DNA from: Aliikangiella maris | GTDB lineage: Bacteria > Pseudomonadota > Gammaproteobacteria > Enterobacterales > Kangiellaceae | Length of the DNA: 64,000 nt | Assembly: GCF_040719265.1 (NCBI RefSeq) | Contig: NZ_JBFDAH010000015.1 | Location: 47,284-111,283 of the forward strand | Reading direction: 5' to 3' | In this document: positions 35,528 to 44,468 of the stretch, piece after piece | Numbering within the stretch: the stretch's first letter is position 1 | Layout: each line of letters opens with the position of its first letter | The notes under the pieces: model-generated | What the model saw: the letters and a program-made list of their open reading frames with translations, nothing else | Database searches by the model: none | Told to the model about the DNA's origin: nothing | Position numbers and translations under genes: made by a program

Positions 35528-36565
35528 ATGAAAAATACAGCAATAACTATCGGTGGTGTAACCGTTCAACCCGGTGAACAAAAAACCATAAATATTCCAC
35601 TGGCAGCCATGGTAACACATGATGATATGCCACTGACCGTACATGTTATTCACGGCAAAAAGAAAGGTCCGGTTTTGTTTATTAGCGCGGCAATTCATGG
35701 CGATGAAATTAACGGGGTTGAAGTCATTCGACGTTTACTCAAACAAAAACAAATAAAACAAATCAGTGGAACGCTCATTGCCATTCCTATTGTCAATGTC
35801 CACGGATTTATCAGTTATTCTCGTTACCTGCCCGATGGTCGCGATTTGAATCGCTGCTTTCCTGGCAGCAGCAAAGGTTCATTAGCAAGTCGTATGGCGA
35901 ATACTTTTTTTCGCGAAATTGTTAAAAAAAGCCAATATGGTATCGATCTTCACACAGGCGCTCGTCACCGTGAAAATTTGCCACAGATCCGCGCCGATAT
36001 GAGTGAAGAAAAAGTGAAGTCGCTAGCCATTGCATTTGGCGTTCCGGTAGTCATACATTCCAAAATTCGAGATGGCTCATTGCGCGAAAGTGGCGGAGAA
36101 GAAGGTATTCCGATTTTATTATACGAAGCGGGAGAAGCCTTGCGTTTTGATGAGCTGGCGATTAAAGCCGGCGTAAAGGGCATTTTAAATATCATGCGCG
36201 AACTAGGCATGAAACCCAAAAAAAAGCTGCCTTCAGGTGAGAAAAATCCGGTTATTTCATCAAATACCGCTTGGATCAGAGCACCCTACAGCGGCGTGTT
36301 ACGGACCTTGGTTCCTTTAGGTGCTAAAGCGCAAAAAGGGAGCATTCTGGGCATTATTTCTGATCCACTGGGTAATAGTGAATATCAGGTTACCGCACCT
36401 TCAGATGGCGTATTAATCGGACGCACCAATTTACCTTTGGCACATGAGGGTGATGCCTTGTTTCATTTAGCATTTTATGAAAAGCAAGTCGATAATGTGG
36501 CAGAGCAGGTGGAAACCTTTCAAGAAAACCTCGAAGCACAACATTTCGATGGAAAAATTGTGTAA
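35528..36565 (+). CDS. AstE/aspartoacylase-family zinc hydrolase linked to rimK
   Basis: A 345-residue M14-fold hydrolase of the succinylglutamate desuccinylase/aspartoacylase family. Zinc-site motifs: HGDEINGVEVIRRL (His and Glu ligands) and YGIDLHTGAR (His). EAGEALRFDE holds the likely catalytic Glu. A C-terminal lipoyl-like barrel (about 245-325) ends the protein. The substrate is an N-acyl or amide-linked amino acid; next to RimK it may cut or trim glutamyl products, but that is inference. It ends 30 bases before a convergent GGDEF gene. Confidence 0.82.
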   Translation: MKNTAITIGGVTVQPGEQKTINIPLAAMVTHDDMPLTVHVIHGKKKGPVLFISAAIHGDEINGVEVIRRLLKQKQIKQISGTLIAIPIVNVHGFISYSRYLPDGRDLNRCFPGSSKGSLASRMANTFFREIVKKSQYGIDLHTGARHRENLPQIRADMSEEKVKSLAIAFGVPVVIHSKIRDGSLRESGGEEGIPILLYEAGEALRFDELAIKAGVKGILNIMRELGMKPKKKLPSGEKNPVISSNTAWIRAPYSGVLRTLVPLGAKAQKGSILGIISDPLGNSEYQVTAPSDGVLIGRTNLPLAHEGDALFHLAFYEKQVDNVAEQVETFQENLEAQHFDGKIV

Positions 36566-36595
36566 CACCAGCTCATACCACCAAATACACTCAAT

Positions 36596-37504
36596 TTAAC
36601 CGAAGCTGATACCGCCTTTATTGGTACGTTTACTGTCATAAAGTGCGTTATCAGCAATAGAAATTAACTCTTCTACCTCTAAGCCATTATGCCATTCGGC
36701 CACCCCCATACTGACACCAATGCTGAAAGACAATGTTTTTTCGCCTAATGTTAATGAATAAGGCAAGCTCAATTCACGTTGCTTTTTAGTTAAAAAATCC
36801 AACAGGCTGTCGTTATCTTTATAGTTAGTCAACAACATACAAAATTCATCACCACCAAATCGGGAAACAGCATCAGAAATACGAATTGATTTTTTAAGAC
36901 GTAACGCAAAGCTAATTAATAATTGATCGCCAGCCTGGTGTCCATAAGTATCATTTATTTTTTTAAACCCATCTAAGTCCATCATCACCAGCGCCATTTT
37001 TACTGAACTGCGCAAGCTTTGATGCATCAGCGTTTCAAGCTTTTCGATAAAATTTTTACGATTGGGTAATCCGGTTAAATAGTCTTCATTTGCCTGCTCT
37101 TTAATTTTCAAATGCAAATTAAAGCGTTCAATCGAATACTTAATTGTCTTGGTGAGTAACGGCGTACTTAATATACTTTTAGGTAAATAATCTTCAGCTC
37201 CTAATTGAATAGATTTTTCCCCCAACTCTTCACTATTAATACCCGTTAATACTAAAATGGGGACTTTTAGCCCAAAGGATAAAAATTTTTTGAGTGTATC
37301 AAGACCTTGAGAATCTTTTAGGCCTAAATCAAGAATAACAATATGAAAAGTATTATTACTCAATGCCTTCTCACAAGCCTCAAGCGATGAGTAATTTTCA
37401 AAACGATATTTAGAACGGTAGTCGCTGGTTAAATAATTTTTGAGTAGATAAATATCATCGGGATCGTCTTCGACCAGTAATATTTTAATTTCATCGTACG
37501 ACAT
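36596..37504 (-). CDS. Response regulator with GGDEF diguanylate cyclase output
   Basis: A 302-residue protein: receiver domain 1-125 (acidic VEDDPDD, phosphoacceptor D59 in ILDLGLKDS) and GGDEF domain about 135-300. The active site GGDEF is intact at 217-221, and an inhibitory RxxD (RISD) stands five residues before RFGGDEF's GG, so product inhibition is expected. It would make cyclic di-GMP when phosphorylated. It is the last of three minus-strand genes beginning with the ethylene-receptor-like kinase, which is its likely phosphodonor. Confidence 0.92.
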   Translation of the reverse strand: MSYDEIKILLVEDDPDDIYLLKNYLTSDYRSKYRFENYSSLEACEKALSNNTFHIVILDLGLKDSQGLDTLKKFLSFGLKVPILVLTGINSEELGEKSIQLGAEDYLPKSILSTPLLTKTIKYSIERFNLHLKIKEQANEDYLTGLPNRKNFIEKLETLMHQSLRSSVKMALVMMDLDGFKKINDTYGHQAGDQLLISFALRLKKSIRISDAVSRFGGDEFCMLLTNYKDNDSLLDFLTKKQRELSLPYSLTLGEKTLSFSIGVSMGVAEWHNGLEVEELISIADNALYDSKRTNKGGISFG

Positions 37505-37559
37505 AGTATCTACACATACACATCAACATAATAACTGCTAGGCGTAAAAATATTCAAAC

Positions 37560-38015
37560 CTAATACCATATTTCTTTATAAACTCGAGAAACTTCAAACC
37601 AGTAACGACAGGTAGTATCCAATACGCAAACCATATCATCATAATTACTGGGTTTAATAATGCACGAACTGGCACCTAACTCTAGTACACGCTTAAAATC
37701 AGTTGGTGATTTTGATGTTGTAAAAATAACAACCGGTATAAATTGAGCTATCGGCTGGCGCCGTAACTTTTTTAAAACGCCAATACCATCAGTTGATGGC
37801 ATATTTAAATCGAGCAAAATCAAGTCGGGTAACTGATTGAATTGTGCTTCATGTAAACTCAAATAATTTAAGACCGCATCACCTCTATTAAAAATAGATA
37901 TAAATACCTCAATACTCAACTTTTTTAATACATTCGTAATTAAGTATTGATCATCAATATCATCTTCAACAATACACAAGTGTGGCGCTTCGCTACTTTT
38001 TGTACTTAAAACCAT
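37560..38015 (-). CDS. Single-domain response regulator (Rcp1-like receiver)
   Basis: About 151 residues, only a receiver domain: CIVEDDIDDQYL at the start, phosphoacceptor D69 in LILLDLNMPSTDG, FTTSKSP and IKPSNYDD near the end. The DDxDD start and closing Trp/Tyr segment resemble Rcp1 (the phytochrome-kinase partner type). I use the ATG at 38013-38015; the frame is open upstream to a TTG right at the kinase stop. It lies directly after the kinase gene and probably passes phosphate or sets a feedback. Confidence 0.9.
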   Translation of the reverse strand: MVLSTKSSEAPHLCIVEDDIDDQYLITNVLKKLSIEVFISIFNRGDAVLNYLSLHEAQFNQLPDLILLDLNMPSTDGIGVLKKLRRQPIAQFIPVVIFTTSKSPTDFKRVLELGASSCIIKPSNYDDMVCVLDTTCRYWFEVSRVYKEIWY

Positions 38016-38024
38016 AATGAGCAA

Positions 38025-40703
38025 CTAATCTTTTGGAATTTCAATGATGATTTCAACACCTTTGTCTTTTACACCTTTAGCCCAGATTTTACCATCATGA
38101 GCTAAAATGATTTGACGACAAATGGCAAGCCCCATGCCGTATCCCGGCGATTCCTTTCCAACCAAGCGACGAAAAGGTTCAAAAATCTTTTTATTATTTT
38201 CGCTATCAAAGCCAATACCATTATCTGCTACTGATATTCTAGTCGAACTGGGTTCGATCGATAGATTAAAGTTAACAACTAGCTGGCGATTGCGGTCTTT
38301 ATAATTAATACTATTTAAAATCAAATTTCTTAACACTTGTTGAAATGAAGAGCTTTCGACAAAAATGTTTCCATCATTAATTACATTAATTGTCACCTGA
38401 TTTTGTTCAATAATTGTCGATAAATCATCACTCACTTGAGCAACAATTTCAGCCAAACGAAAATTTGATTTTTTAGCATTGTTACGTGAGTAACGCGAAA
38501 GTTCTAATAGCTGATTAATCATTTCACTCATGCGTTGAGCGGCATCGCTGATTCGATCTAGTTGAAATCTGGCATCGGCATTATCGACTAATTGCGGCGC
38601 CAGACTGGATTGTAAGCTCCCGGCAAAGGCACTAATTTTACGCAGCGGTTCTTGCAAGTCGTGTGAAGCCGAATAGGCAAACCTTTCTAAAGCAGAATTC
38701 GACTCGGCAAGTTGTAATTCAATTTTCTTTTTGTGTGAGATATCTTCAATGACCGAAATAAAGTGACTGTCATCACTACGCGGATTATTCACTAGTGCAA
38801 CCGTCAATCTCGCCCAAATGTAACCTCGGCTTTTGGTAATAAATCGCTGTTCAGCGATGTAATGCTTAATAGCTCCAGCAGCTAACAGTTTGTGCTGATT
38901 CCAGCTTTCGGTCATATCTCGCTCGTGAGTGATATCACTATAAGACAGTTCCAAAAGTTCGCCTTTGGTATAACCTAATATTTCACACAATTTGCTGTTT
39001 ACTTTAATAAACTTACCTTCTAATGTGGCGTGAGCAATGCCAACAGCAGCCTGCTCAAAAGTTGTTAAAAAATTAACGGCCAGTGTTTTAATTTCTTGCT
39101 CACGCTCTTTGAGCGCCGTAATATCAAAAAAAGCACCAAGCATTTCTTTTGGCTTGCCATTTTCATCAAAGGAGTAAATAGAATCTCGCGAATAGCACCA
39201 AATCCAATGCCCTTGCTGGTGTTTAAAACGATACTCGGTTGTAACGCCAGTATCCATCTTATTGTGAAATACTTCTTTGATATGCAGCTCTACCAACAAG
39301 CGATCATCAGGATGAAACAAAGTCATCAATCCATCGCTTCCTTGAATTTTCACCAAATCAGCTTTGCTGTATCCGGTTAAGCGAGTATATTCATGATTAA
39401 CAAAAGTGATGTTCATTGTGTCTAAATTAAAGATATATAAACCTGTCAATGAACGCTCCAGCACTTCATTTAAAAATCGAGTTTTATTTTCAAGTTTTTT
39501 CTCTAACAGTTTAATTTCATTTATATTGGTTAGTGTGCCAGACATAAGTATCGGCTTATCATCATTATCAAAAATCGTATCACCACAAGCTCGCATCCAT
39601 TCAAATTTACCTGACTCAGTGACACCTCGATAAATCACATCATACTTTTGTTTTTTCTCAAAGTGAGCTTTCAAACGACTATCAATCAACTCGATATCAT
39701 CGGGATGAATATGACTTCGCCACAACTCAAGACGAGGTGGAGAGTCTTCCGCCTGCCCTATCAAAGTTAACAACTTGGGACTATACCAGACATCATTGGT
39801 TTTCAAATCCCATTCCCATATGCCCATTTTAGTAGCTGAAATTGCACGCTTAATACGGTTACAACTCATACTCTCCAGTGACTTGTTTTCCATCATTTGA
39901 CTTTCATTATAAATGGAAGCAAACGCTAATTTTTCACCTTGTACGTCATGATTGGACAAGCTGATTTGAATTGAAATAACTTTACCTGTTTTGGTTTTTC
40001 CATTAACAAAACGTCCAAACGCCCTCGCATGATCTTTTTGCGCACTTTCCAAAAAACTATCAACCAAGCTATCATGAATTGGCGAAACAGAGTCGATCAG
40101 TAACTTGTTCAGCGACTCATTTTTCAGCTCATCACTCGAATATTCAAACATGTCAGCTAACGCTTTATTTGCCAATATGATTTTTTTATTTTGGTCAACC
40201 ACCAACAGTCCAGTTGGTAGCAACTCAGTAGTGATTTTGAATAAGGCATCGGCCTTTCGTTTTATTTCTAACTCATTGCGTTTCATTTTCTCATTTGAAG
40301 CTTTAAAAACCGCATTTTGTAAATCTTCAACAGAAGGAATCTTTTTAACGCTTTCAATGCTTTTAAATAAAACCACCGCCGTCAGCAAAGAAATAACGGC
40401 GGTCATCGCTTTTATCACACCATGTACACCATATACACCGTGCCAAATGGTATAAATTGAAAAAAGATGAGTAATACCACAAAATAGAATAAACCCTGAG
40501 AATAAAAAAAAGATTCCTCGAAACTGAATATCTTTACGCGCATTAACAATATAAATTAATGCAATGGGAATTGAAAAGTAAGTCAGCGCAATAACCAAAT
40601 CGGAAATAACATTGGTCCAAAGTATTCCCGGATGCCACAAATAGCAATGTCCATGCGGCATATATTGACCATTAAAAAAAGGTTCCAAAAATTCCATTCG
40701 CAT
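38025..40703 (-). CDS. Sensor histidine kinase with ethylene-receptor-like membrane domain and four PAS domains
   Basis: An 892-residue kinase. Residues about 28-115 form three membrane helices that match the plant ETR1 ethylene-binding domain: D35, Y42, I45, P46 (YFSIP), I72, C75 and H79 (CGITHL) correspond one to one to ETR1 D25, Y32, I35, P36, I62, C65, H69, with a constant offset of ten. C75 and H79 are the copper ligands in the plant receptor. Then come four PAS domains (about 150-270, 285-400, 405-530, 535-660), a HisKA domain with H681 in SASHDLQEPL, and a HATPase domain (NLILNSINYKDR, VADNGIGFD, GYGMGLAICRQ). No GAF domain and no attached receiver. Followed by two receiver genes. The ligand is inferred. 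Confidence 0.9.
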   Translation of the reverse strand: MRMEFLEPFFNGQYMPHGHCYLWHPGILWTNVISDLVIALTYFSIPIALIYIVNARKDIQFRGIFFLFSGFILFCGITHLFSIYTIWHGVYGVHGVIKAMTAVISLLTAVVLFKSIESVKKIPSVEDLQNAVFKASNEKMKRNELEIKRKADALFKITTELLPTGLLVVDQNKKIILANKALADMFEYSSDELKNESLNKLLIDSVSPIHDSLVDSFLESAQKDHARAFGRFVNGKTKTGKVISIQISLSNHDVQGEKLAFASIYNESQMMENKSLESMSCNRIKRAISATKMGIWEWDLKTNDVWYSPKLLTLIGQAEDSPPRLELWRSHIHPDDIELIDSRLKAHFEKKQKYDVIYRGVTESGKFEWMRACGDTIFDNDDKPILMSGTLTNINEIKLLEKKLENKTRFLNEVLERSLTGLYIFNLDTMNITFVNHEYTRLTGYSKADLVKIQGSDGLMTLFHPDDRLLVELHIKEVFHNKMDTGVTTEYRFKHQQGHWIWCYSRDSIYSFDENGKPKEMLGAFFDITALKEREQEIKTLAVNFLTTFEQAAVGIAHATLEGKFIKVNSKLCEILGYTKGELLELSYSDITHERDMTESWNQHKLLAAGAIKHYIAEQRFITKSRGYIWARLTVALVNNPRSDDSHFISVIEDISHKKKIELQLAESNSALERFAYSASHDLQEPLRKISAFAGSLQSSLAPQLVDNADARFQLDRISDAAQRMSEMINQLLELSRYSRNNAKKSNFRLAEIVAQVSDDLSTIIEQNQVTINVINDGNIFVESSSFQQVLRNLILNSINYKDRNRQLVVNFNLSIEPSSTRISVADNGIGFDSENNKKIFEPFRRLVGKESPGYGMGLAICRQIILAHDGKIWAKGVKDKGVEIIIEIPKD

Positions 40704-40891
40704 TATTTTTTATTAAGAAACGTGGAAGGTACAATCAAGTATAGAACATAAACATCTTTATATTTTGCTTTATAATTCAATTTTGTTTATAAACAGACCT
40801 GATAATCTCGAGAGCGAAATTTTAGACATTTATTTTTGCGGTTAACAGATGAGTTGACATATACTTTTAAGGTAAGTTAAGAGAAAAAACG
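40704..40891. promoter_or_regulatory. Divergent promoter region between kinase and receiver genes
   Basis: 188 bases separate the minus-strand kinase gene and a plus-strand receiver gene. Both promoters must lie here. A TTTATTTTTGCGG stretch and AT-rich boxes are visible, but no operator stands out. Confidence 0.4.
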
Positions 40892-41362
40892 ATGCAAGCA
40901 GCTATTAACACAGAACTCAATCGCTCACCTGTCATCACCATTGCAGAAGATGACTTGGACGACACTTTTTTGTTAAAACGTGCATTTAAAGAGACTGGCA
41001 GCTTGAGTGAATTGCGTTTTGTTAAAGATGGACGCGAATTAATTCAATACATTCAACGCCAACCACCTTTTAATGATAATCAGCTCTATCCATTTCCAGA
41101 TTTAATTCTTTTAGATCTTAATATGCCTAATGTTGATGGTAGGGAATCCCTTGAATGGATAAAAGGTAATGTTCAATATAACCATATTCCAATCATTGTA
41201 CTCACAACTTCAAGCAATGAGGCCGATATATTGAGCGCTTACGATCTGGGCGCAAACTCTTATATTACCAAACCCAACAATTTTAAGGCATTTATTGAAA
41301 TTGTTCACACCATTCATCAATACTGGTTTACAACCGTCAAGCTGCCATTAATTAGTAATTAA
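40892..41362 (+). CDS. Single-domain response regulator (Rcp1-like), divergent from the kinase
   Basis: A 156-residue stand-alone receiver: ITIAEDDLDDTFL, phosphoacceptor D75 in LILLDLNMPNVDG, LTTSSNEAD and ITKPNNFK. It is clearly related to the receiver at 37560-38015 (same LDLNMP, TTS, KP-N blocks and closing YWF), suggesting duplication within this locus. No output domain, so it likely acts by protein contact or as a phosphate sink for the adjacent kinase. An A-rich GTTAAGAGAAAAAACG segment precedes the ATG. Confidence 0.9.
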   Translation: MQAAINTELNRSPVITIAEDDLDDTFLLKRAFKETGSLSELRFVKDGRELIQYIQRQPPFNDNQLYPFPDLILLDLNMPNVDGRESLEWIKGNVQYNHIPIIVLTTSSNEADILSAYDLGANSYITKPNNFKAFIEIVHTIHQYWFTTVKLPLISN

Positions 41363-41611
41363 TAATTAATAACACTTTGATACCAGCCAATAAGCTACAA
41401 CTTGAATACTTTCTTGTTGCGCATTATGTTAGATGCCAAATTAAAATTGATTTAGTGCAATACTGATCTGGCCCAAATAATTTCGATAGTGACGTCAGTA
41501 ACTTTTGTGATTACAATTTCAAAATGAGTTAATTTTTATTTTTTTGCCTCCTTCATAAAGTGTATTTTTTTATCTTTTTGAAACATCGAATATTAACAAC
41601 CAGGCTTTTTT

Positions 41612-42136
41612 ATGTTCACCATTAATCAAGTTGCCAAAAAATATCAGCTTTCACGCAGTGCACTAATTTATTACGATAAAATTGGCCTGCTGCAACCTTC
41701 AGCGCGTTTTCAAGCCAATTACCAACTTTATTCTCAACAAGACTTGAAGAAAATGGATAAAATCATGAGCTATCGCAGTGCGGGCCTGTCCCTAAGCAAT
41801 ATTGCCAAGTTATTAAAATCTCAAAATACGCAAGCAACACAAATTTTAGACAATCAATTAGTGCAGCTGAATCAACAAATCAGCCAACTACGCGAGCAAC
41901 AAACTTTATTAATGCGGTTAATGCAACATGACTGTTTCAACGCAAAATCTCGCATTATGACCAAACAACAATGGGTCAATATTCTTAAAGCCACCGGATT
42001 AGATAAAGCAGACATGCGTCGCTGGCATATCCAGTTTGAAAAAGACAAACCCGAAGCCCACACCGACTTTTTACAATCGCCAGGGATCGATGCGGCAGAA
42101 ATTGAGCAAATAAAAAGTTGGGCTCAAGACGGTTAA
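41612..42136 (+). CDS. MerR-family transcriptional regulator
   Basis: A 174-residue regulator. The N-terminal winged helix-turn-helix reads FTINQVAKKYQLSRSALIYYDKIGLLQPSARFQANYQLYS, a MerR family start, followed by a long dimer helix (about 75-110). The effector domain is short and has no cysteine cluster typical of metal sensors, so it is probably of the drug/stress-sensing type. The target may be its own promoter; no neighbouring operon is an obvious target. Confidence 0.88.
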   Translation: MFTINQVAKKYQLSRSALIYYDKIGLLQPSARFQANYQLYSQQDLKKMDKIMSYRSAGLSLSNIAKLLKSQNTQATQILDNQLVQLNQQISQLREQQTLLMRLMQHDCFNAKSRIMTKQQWVNILKATGLDKADMRRWHIQFEKDKPEAHTDFLQSPGIDAAEIEQIKSWAQDG

Positions 42137-42150
42137 AAAATTAAACCTGA

Positions 42151-42192
42151 CTTTTAATTGACACCCTTTAATTGACCCCCTTTAATTAGCAC
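42151..42192. repeat. 14-bp tandem repeat, three copies
   Basis: CTTTTAATTGACAC, CCTTTAATTGACCC, CCTTTAATTAGCAC in a row, directly after the MerR gene. Another member of the period-14 set. Confidence 0.65.
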
Positions 42193-42346
42193 CCTGCTTG
42201 GATTTAAATTGGCAATAGATCAGGCGGCAACCATTGTTTTGACGCTTCATCGCTATACAAACGTTCAGCACTGTAATGTGCTAGCAAAATCTCATTAGCC
42301 TGATTAACCAAGTCAGAATGATGTGATAGCTAAGGATCTAAATAGT

Positions 42347-42430
42347 TAAGTCTCTGGTTATTTAGATCTCTGGTTATTTAGGTCTCTGGTTATTATAGGT
42401 CTCTGGTAATATAAGTATCTTGCTGTTTAA
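42347..42430. repeat. 16-17-bp tandem repeat, about five copies
   Basis: TAAGTCTCTGGTTATT, TAGATCTCTGGTTATT, TAGGTCTCTGGTTATTA, TAGGTCTCTGGTAATA, then a more diverged TAAGTATCTTGCTGTTT. It fills much of the gap between the MerR gene and the sirtuin gene; together with 42151-42192 this 378-base gap is mostly repeat. Confidence 0.7.
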
Positions 42431-42514
42431 GCATCTAAATATCGAATAAACCGTATAATAAAAAATATTCACCAGCTAGGTATGTGTTAATTGCACAAAA
42501 TCCGAAGTGACATC

Positions 42515-43396
42515 ATGCTGAATGATGCCATAAAGACAAAACAGCTTAAGACAACACAACATAAAAATTTTGAAATGATAAATAACAATCAGCAAACCAT
42601 CACCCAATTAAAGTCTATTTTAGACAAACACCAACAATGGTTGGTCATTACCGGTGCAGGAGTCAGCCAGAATTCAGGTATTCCAACCTATCGAGATGAA
42701 AAAGGTCAATGGCAGCGTAGCCGCCCAATTCAGCACCAAGAGTTTGTTCAGTATGAAGACAAAAGAAAACGCTACTGGGCACGTAGTGCTGTAGGCTGGC
42801 CGCCTGTAGCCCGCGCCCAACCCAATGTAGTACATTATGCATTAGCCAAATTAGAACAAAAAGGCTATCTGGCAGGCGTCATTACCCAAAATGTTGATCG
42901 CTTGCACCAAAAAGCAGGCCATCAACAGGTTATCGATTTACACGGCAGACTTGATCGCGTGCAATGTTTAAGCTGCCAAACCTATGAGTGCCGCGAGCAA
43001 TTACAAAACAGATTACTGCAAAAAAATCCATTTCTAAATCAGGTTAACGCGGAAATAGCACCAGATGGTGATGCACATGTTGAAGACCAATTAACTGAGC
43101 AAATCGAGCCAGTCGGTTGTAGTCAATGTCAAGGTATACTGATGCCCGATGTGGTTTTTTATGGCGGTACAGTTCCTCGAGAAACAAATGAAGCAACTCA
43201 ACAACTTTATCAAAAAAGCAAAGGATTACTAGTATTAGGGTCATCGCTGATGGTGTACTCAAGCTTTCGTTTTTGTAAACAGGCAAAGCAAGATAATAAG
43301 CCGATTGTGATTATTAATCAGGGAGTCACGCGCGCAGATGACTTGGCTAATTACAAGTTTGAAGTTGACTGTCAAATCATCGAAGCTTTGCTATAA
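42515..43396 (+). CDS. Sir2-family NAD-dependent protein deacylase
   Basis: About 293 residues. NAD-binding block TGAGVSQNSGIPTYRD, TQNVDRLHQKAG, the catalytic His in DLHGRLDRV and four zinc cysteines (CLSCQTYEC region and CSQC) are present; GSSLMVYSSFRFC and INQG complete the Rossmann fold. It lacks the Tyr-Arg pair of SIRT5/CobB desuccinylases at the usual spot (SRPIQHQEFV instead), resembling SIRT4-like class II enzymes. I use ATG 42515; an upstream TTG at 42491 and an ATG at 42575 are alternatives. Stands alone on the plus strand. Confidence 0.88.
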   Translation: MLNDAIKTKQLKTTQHKNFEMINNNQQTITQLKSILDKHQQWLVITGAGVSQNSGIPTYRDEKGQWQRSRPIQHQEFVQYEDKRKRYWARSAVGWPPVARAQPNVVHYALAKLEQKGYLAGVITQNVDRLHQKAGHQQVIDLHGRLDRVQCLSCQTYECREQLQNRLLQKNPFLNQVNAEIAPDGDAHVEDQLTEQIEPVGCSQCQGILMPDVVFYGGTVPRETNEATQQLYQKSKGLLVLGSSLMVYSSFRFCKQAKQDNKPIVIINQGVTRADDLANYKFEVDCQIIEALL

Positions 43397-43517
43397 AGAC
43401 GCTATATTAGAAAGGCCTGACTCGAACAATCATTGAGTCAGGCAACGTGAGTAATGGGATTTTTTCAAACCCATATGTGATAATGAATCGTTACTGTAAT
43501 AAAAATGACCGGATTGA

Positions 43518-44468
43518 TTAACCTGATTGCGCAACTCGCCAATTAATCCAGGTACGCACTAAAACACGCTGTTTATCAGGTTCACTATAATTTTCAAATG
43601 CCGTTCTGTTGTGAGCCAGGAAAGCATTATTAACAAAAATAATATCGCCACGCTCTAACGAACAATAAAAAATATTTTCATCTTGCGCTAAATAATCGTC
43701 GACAATATTCATTGCATCAATCACCGCCTGAGGAAGCTCCGTTTGTGTTTTTTGATAAGCGGTTTCAATCCAATAGCGCATATATCGAAAACGCAAACCA
43801 AAATCGTCAAATGCAAATATAGGAAACTGATTATTGCGAATGGCTTCAACACTTTGCTCTTTCCCAGGTGTAATCACATCTCTCATTAGCGGTTGTGACA
43901 AAGCATCTAATGCTTGCGGATGGTTTTCTCGCAAATAAACAAATAAGTCTGCCGCATTTGCAACCATCGAGCGTCCCCCCTTTTTAGCGGGATGAACACA
44001 AAGTAAACCAACAATATCCGGTTTATAGTCAACCGCAGTGCAGTCAGTATGAAAACTGGTATCAGCGTTCGTTTTTGAGACAGGAATGGCTTCTTTGGTA
44101 TAGTCAAGCCCACGATCAGCAATATCAAACAAATAACCATAGCGATCATTTAAGTTACCTAATGCACTAGCTATATAAAAATAAATGAACCGTAACTGCA
44201 AATCTGTGAATTGATCTTCATCGGTTTTGACACAAACAAACCCCGGAGAGAGTTGAATTTTTTCTCTGACCTGATTGACCCACTCTACCGGCAAGACCAA
44301 GGGTTCTTTCTGGTGAATTTTTTCTAAATCAAGCTCCAGACCAGGCTGATTAAAATGTTCCTCAAAGGTACTTAAGATAGCTTGAGGAACCTTCACTGTT
44401 ACTTGTTCAAGATCTGGCAATTGCCCATGCCAACCGGTTTGCTCCAGCCACTGTTGTTGAGTTTTCAT
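43518..44468 (-). CDS. TauD/TfdA-family Fe(II)/2-oxoglutarate dioxygenase
   Basis: A 316-residue non-heme iron oxygenase. The HxD iron motif is in SFHTDCTAVDYKPD, the distal His in FLAHNRTAF, and the 2-oxoglutarate Arg in RVLVRTWINW. The arrangement (VGLLCVHPAKKGGRSMVANA, FYCSLERGDIIFVNN) resembles clavaminate-synthase-like/amino-acid hydroxylases. Its ATG overlaps the stop of a SAM methyltransferase gene by four bases, so the two are one operon and may act on the same small molecule. The substrate is unknown. Confidence 0.88.
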   Translation of the reverse strand: MKTQQQWLEQTGWHGQLPDLEQVTVKVPQAILSTFEEHFNQPGLELDLEKIHQKEPLVLPVEWVNQVREKIQLSPGFVCVKTDEDQFTDLQLRFIYFYIASALGNLNDRYGYLFDIADRGLDYTKEAIPVSKTNADTSFHTDCTAVDYKPDIVGLLCVHPAKKGGRSMVANAADLFVYLRENHPQALDALSQPLMRDVITPGKEQSVEAIRNNQFPIFAFDDFGLRFRYMRYWIETAYQKTQTELPQAVIDAMNIVDDYLAQDENIFYCSLERGDIIFVNNAFLAHNRTAFENYSEPDKQRVLVRTWINWRVAQSG

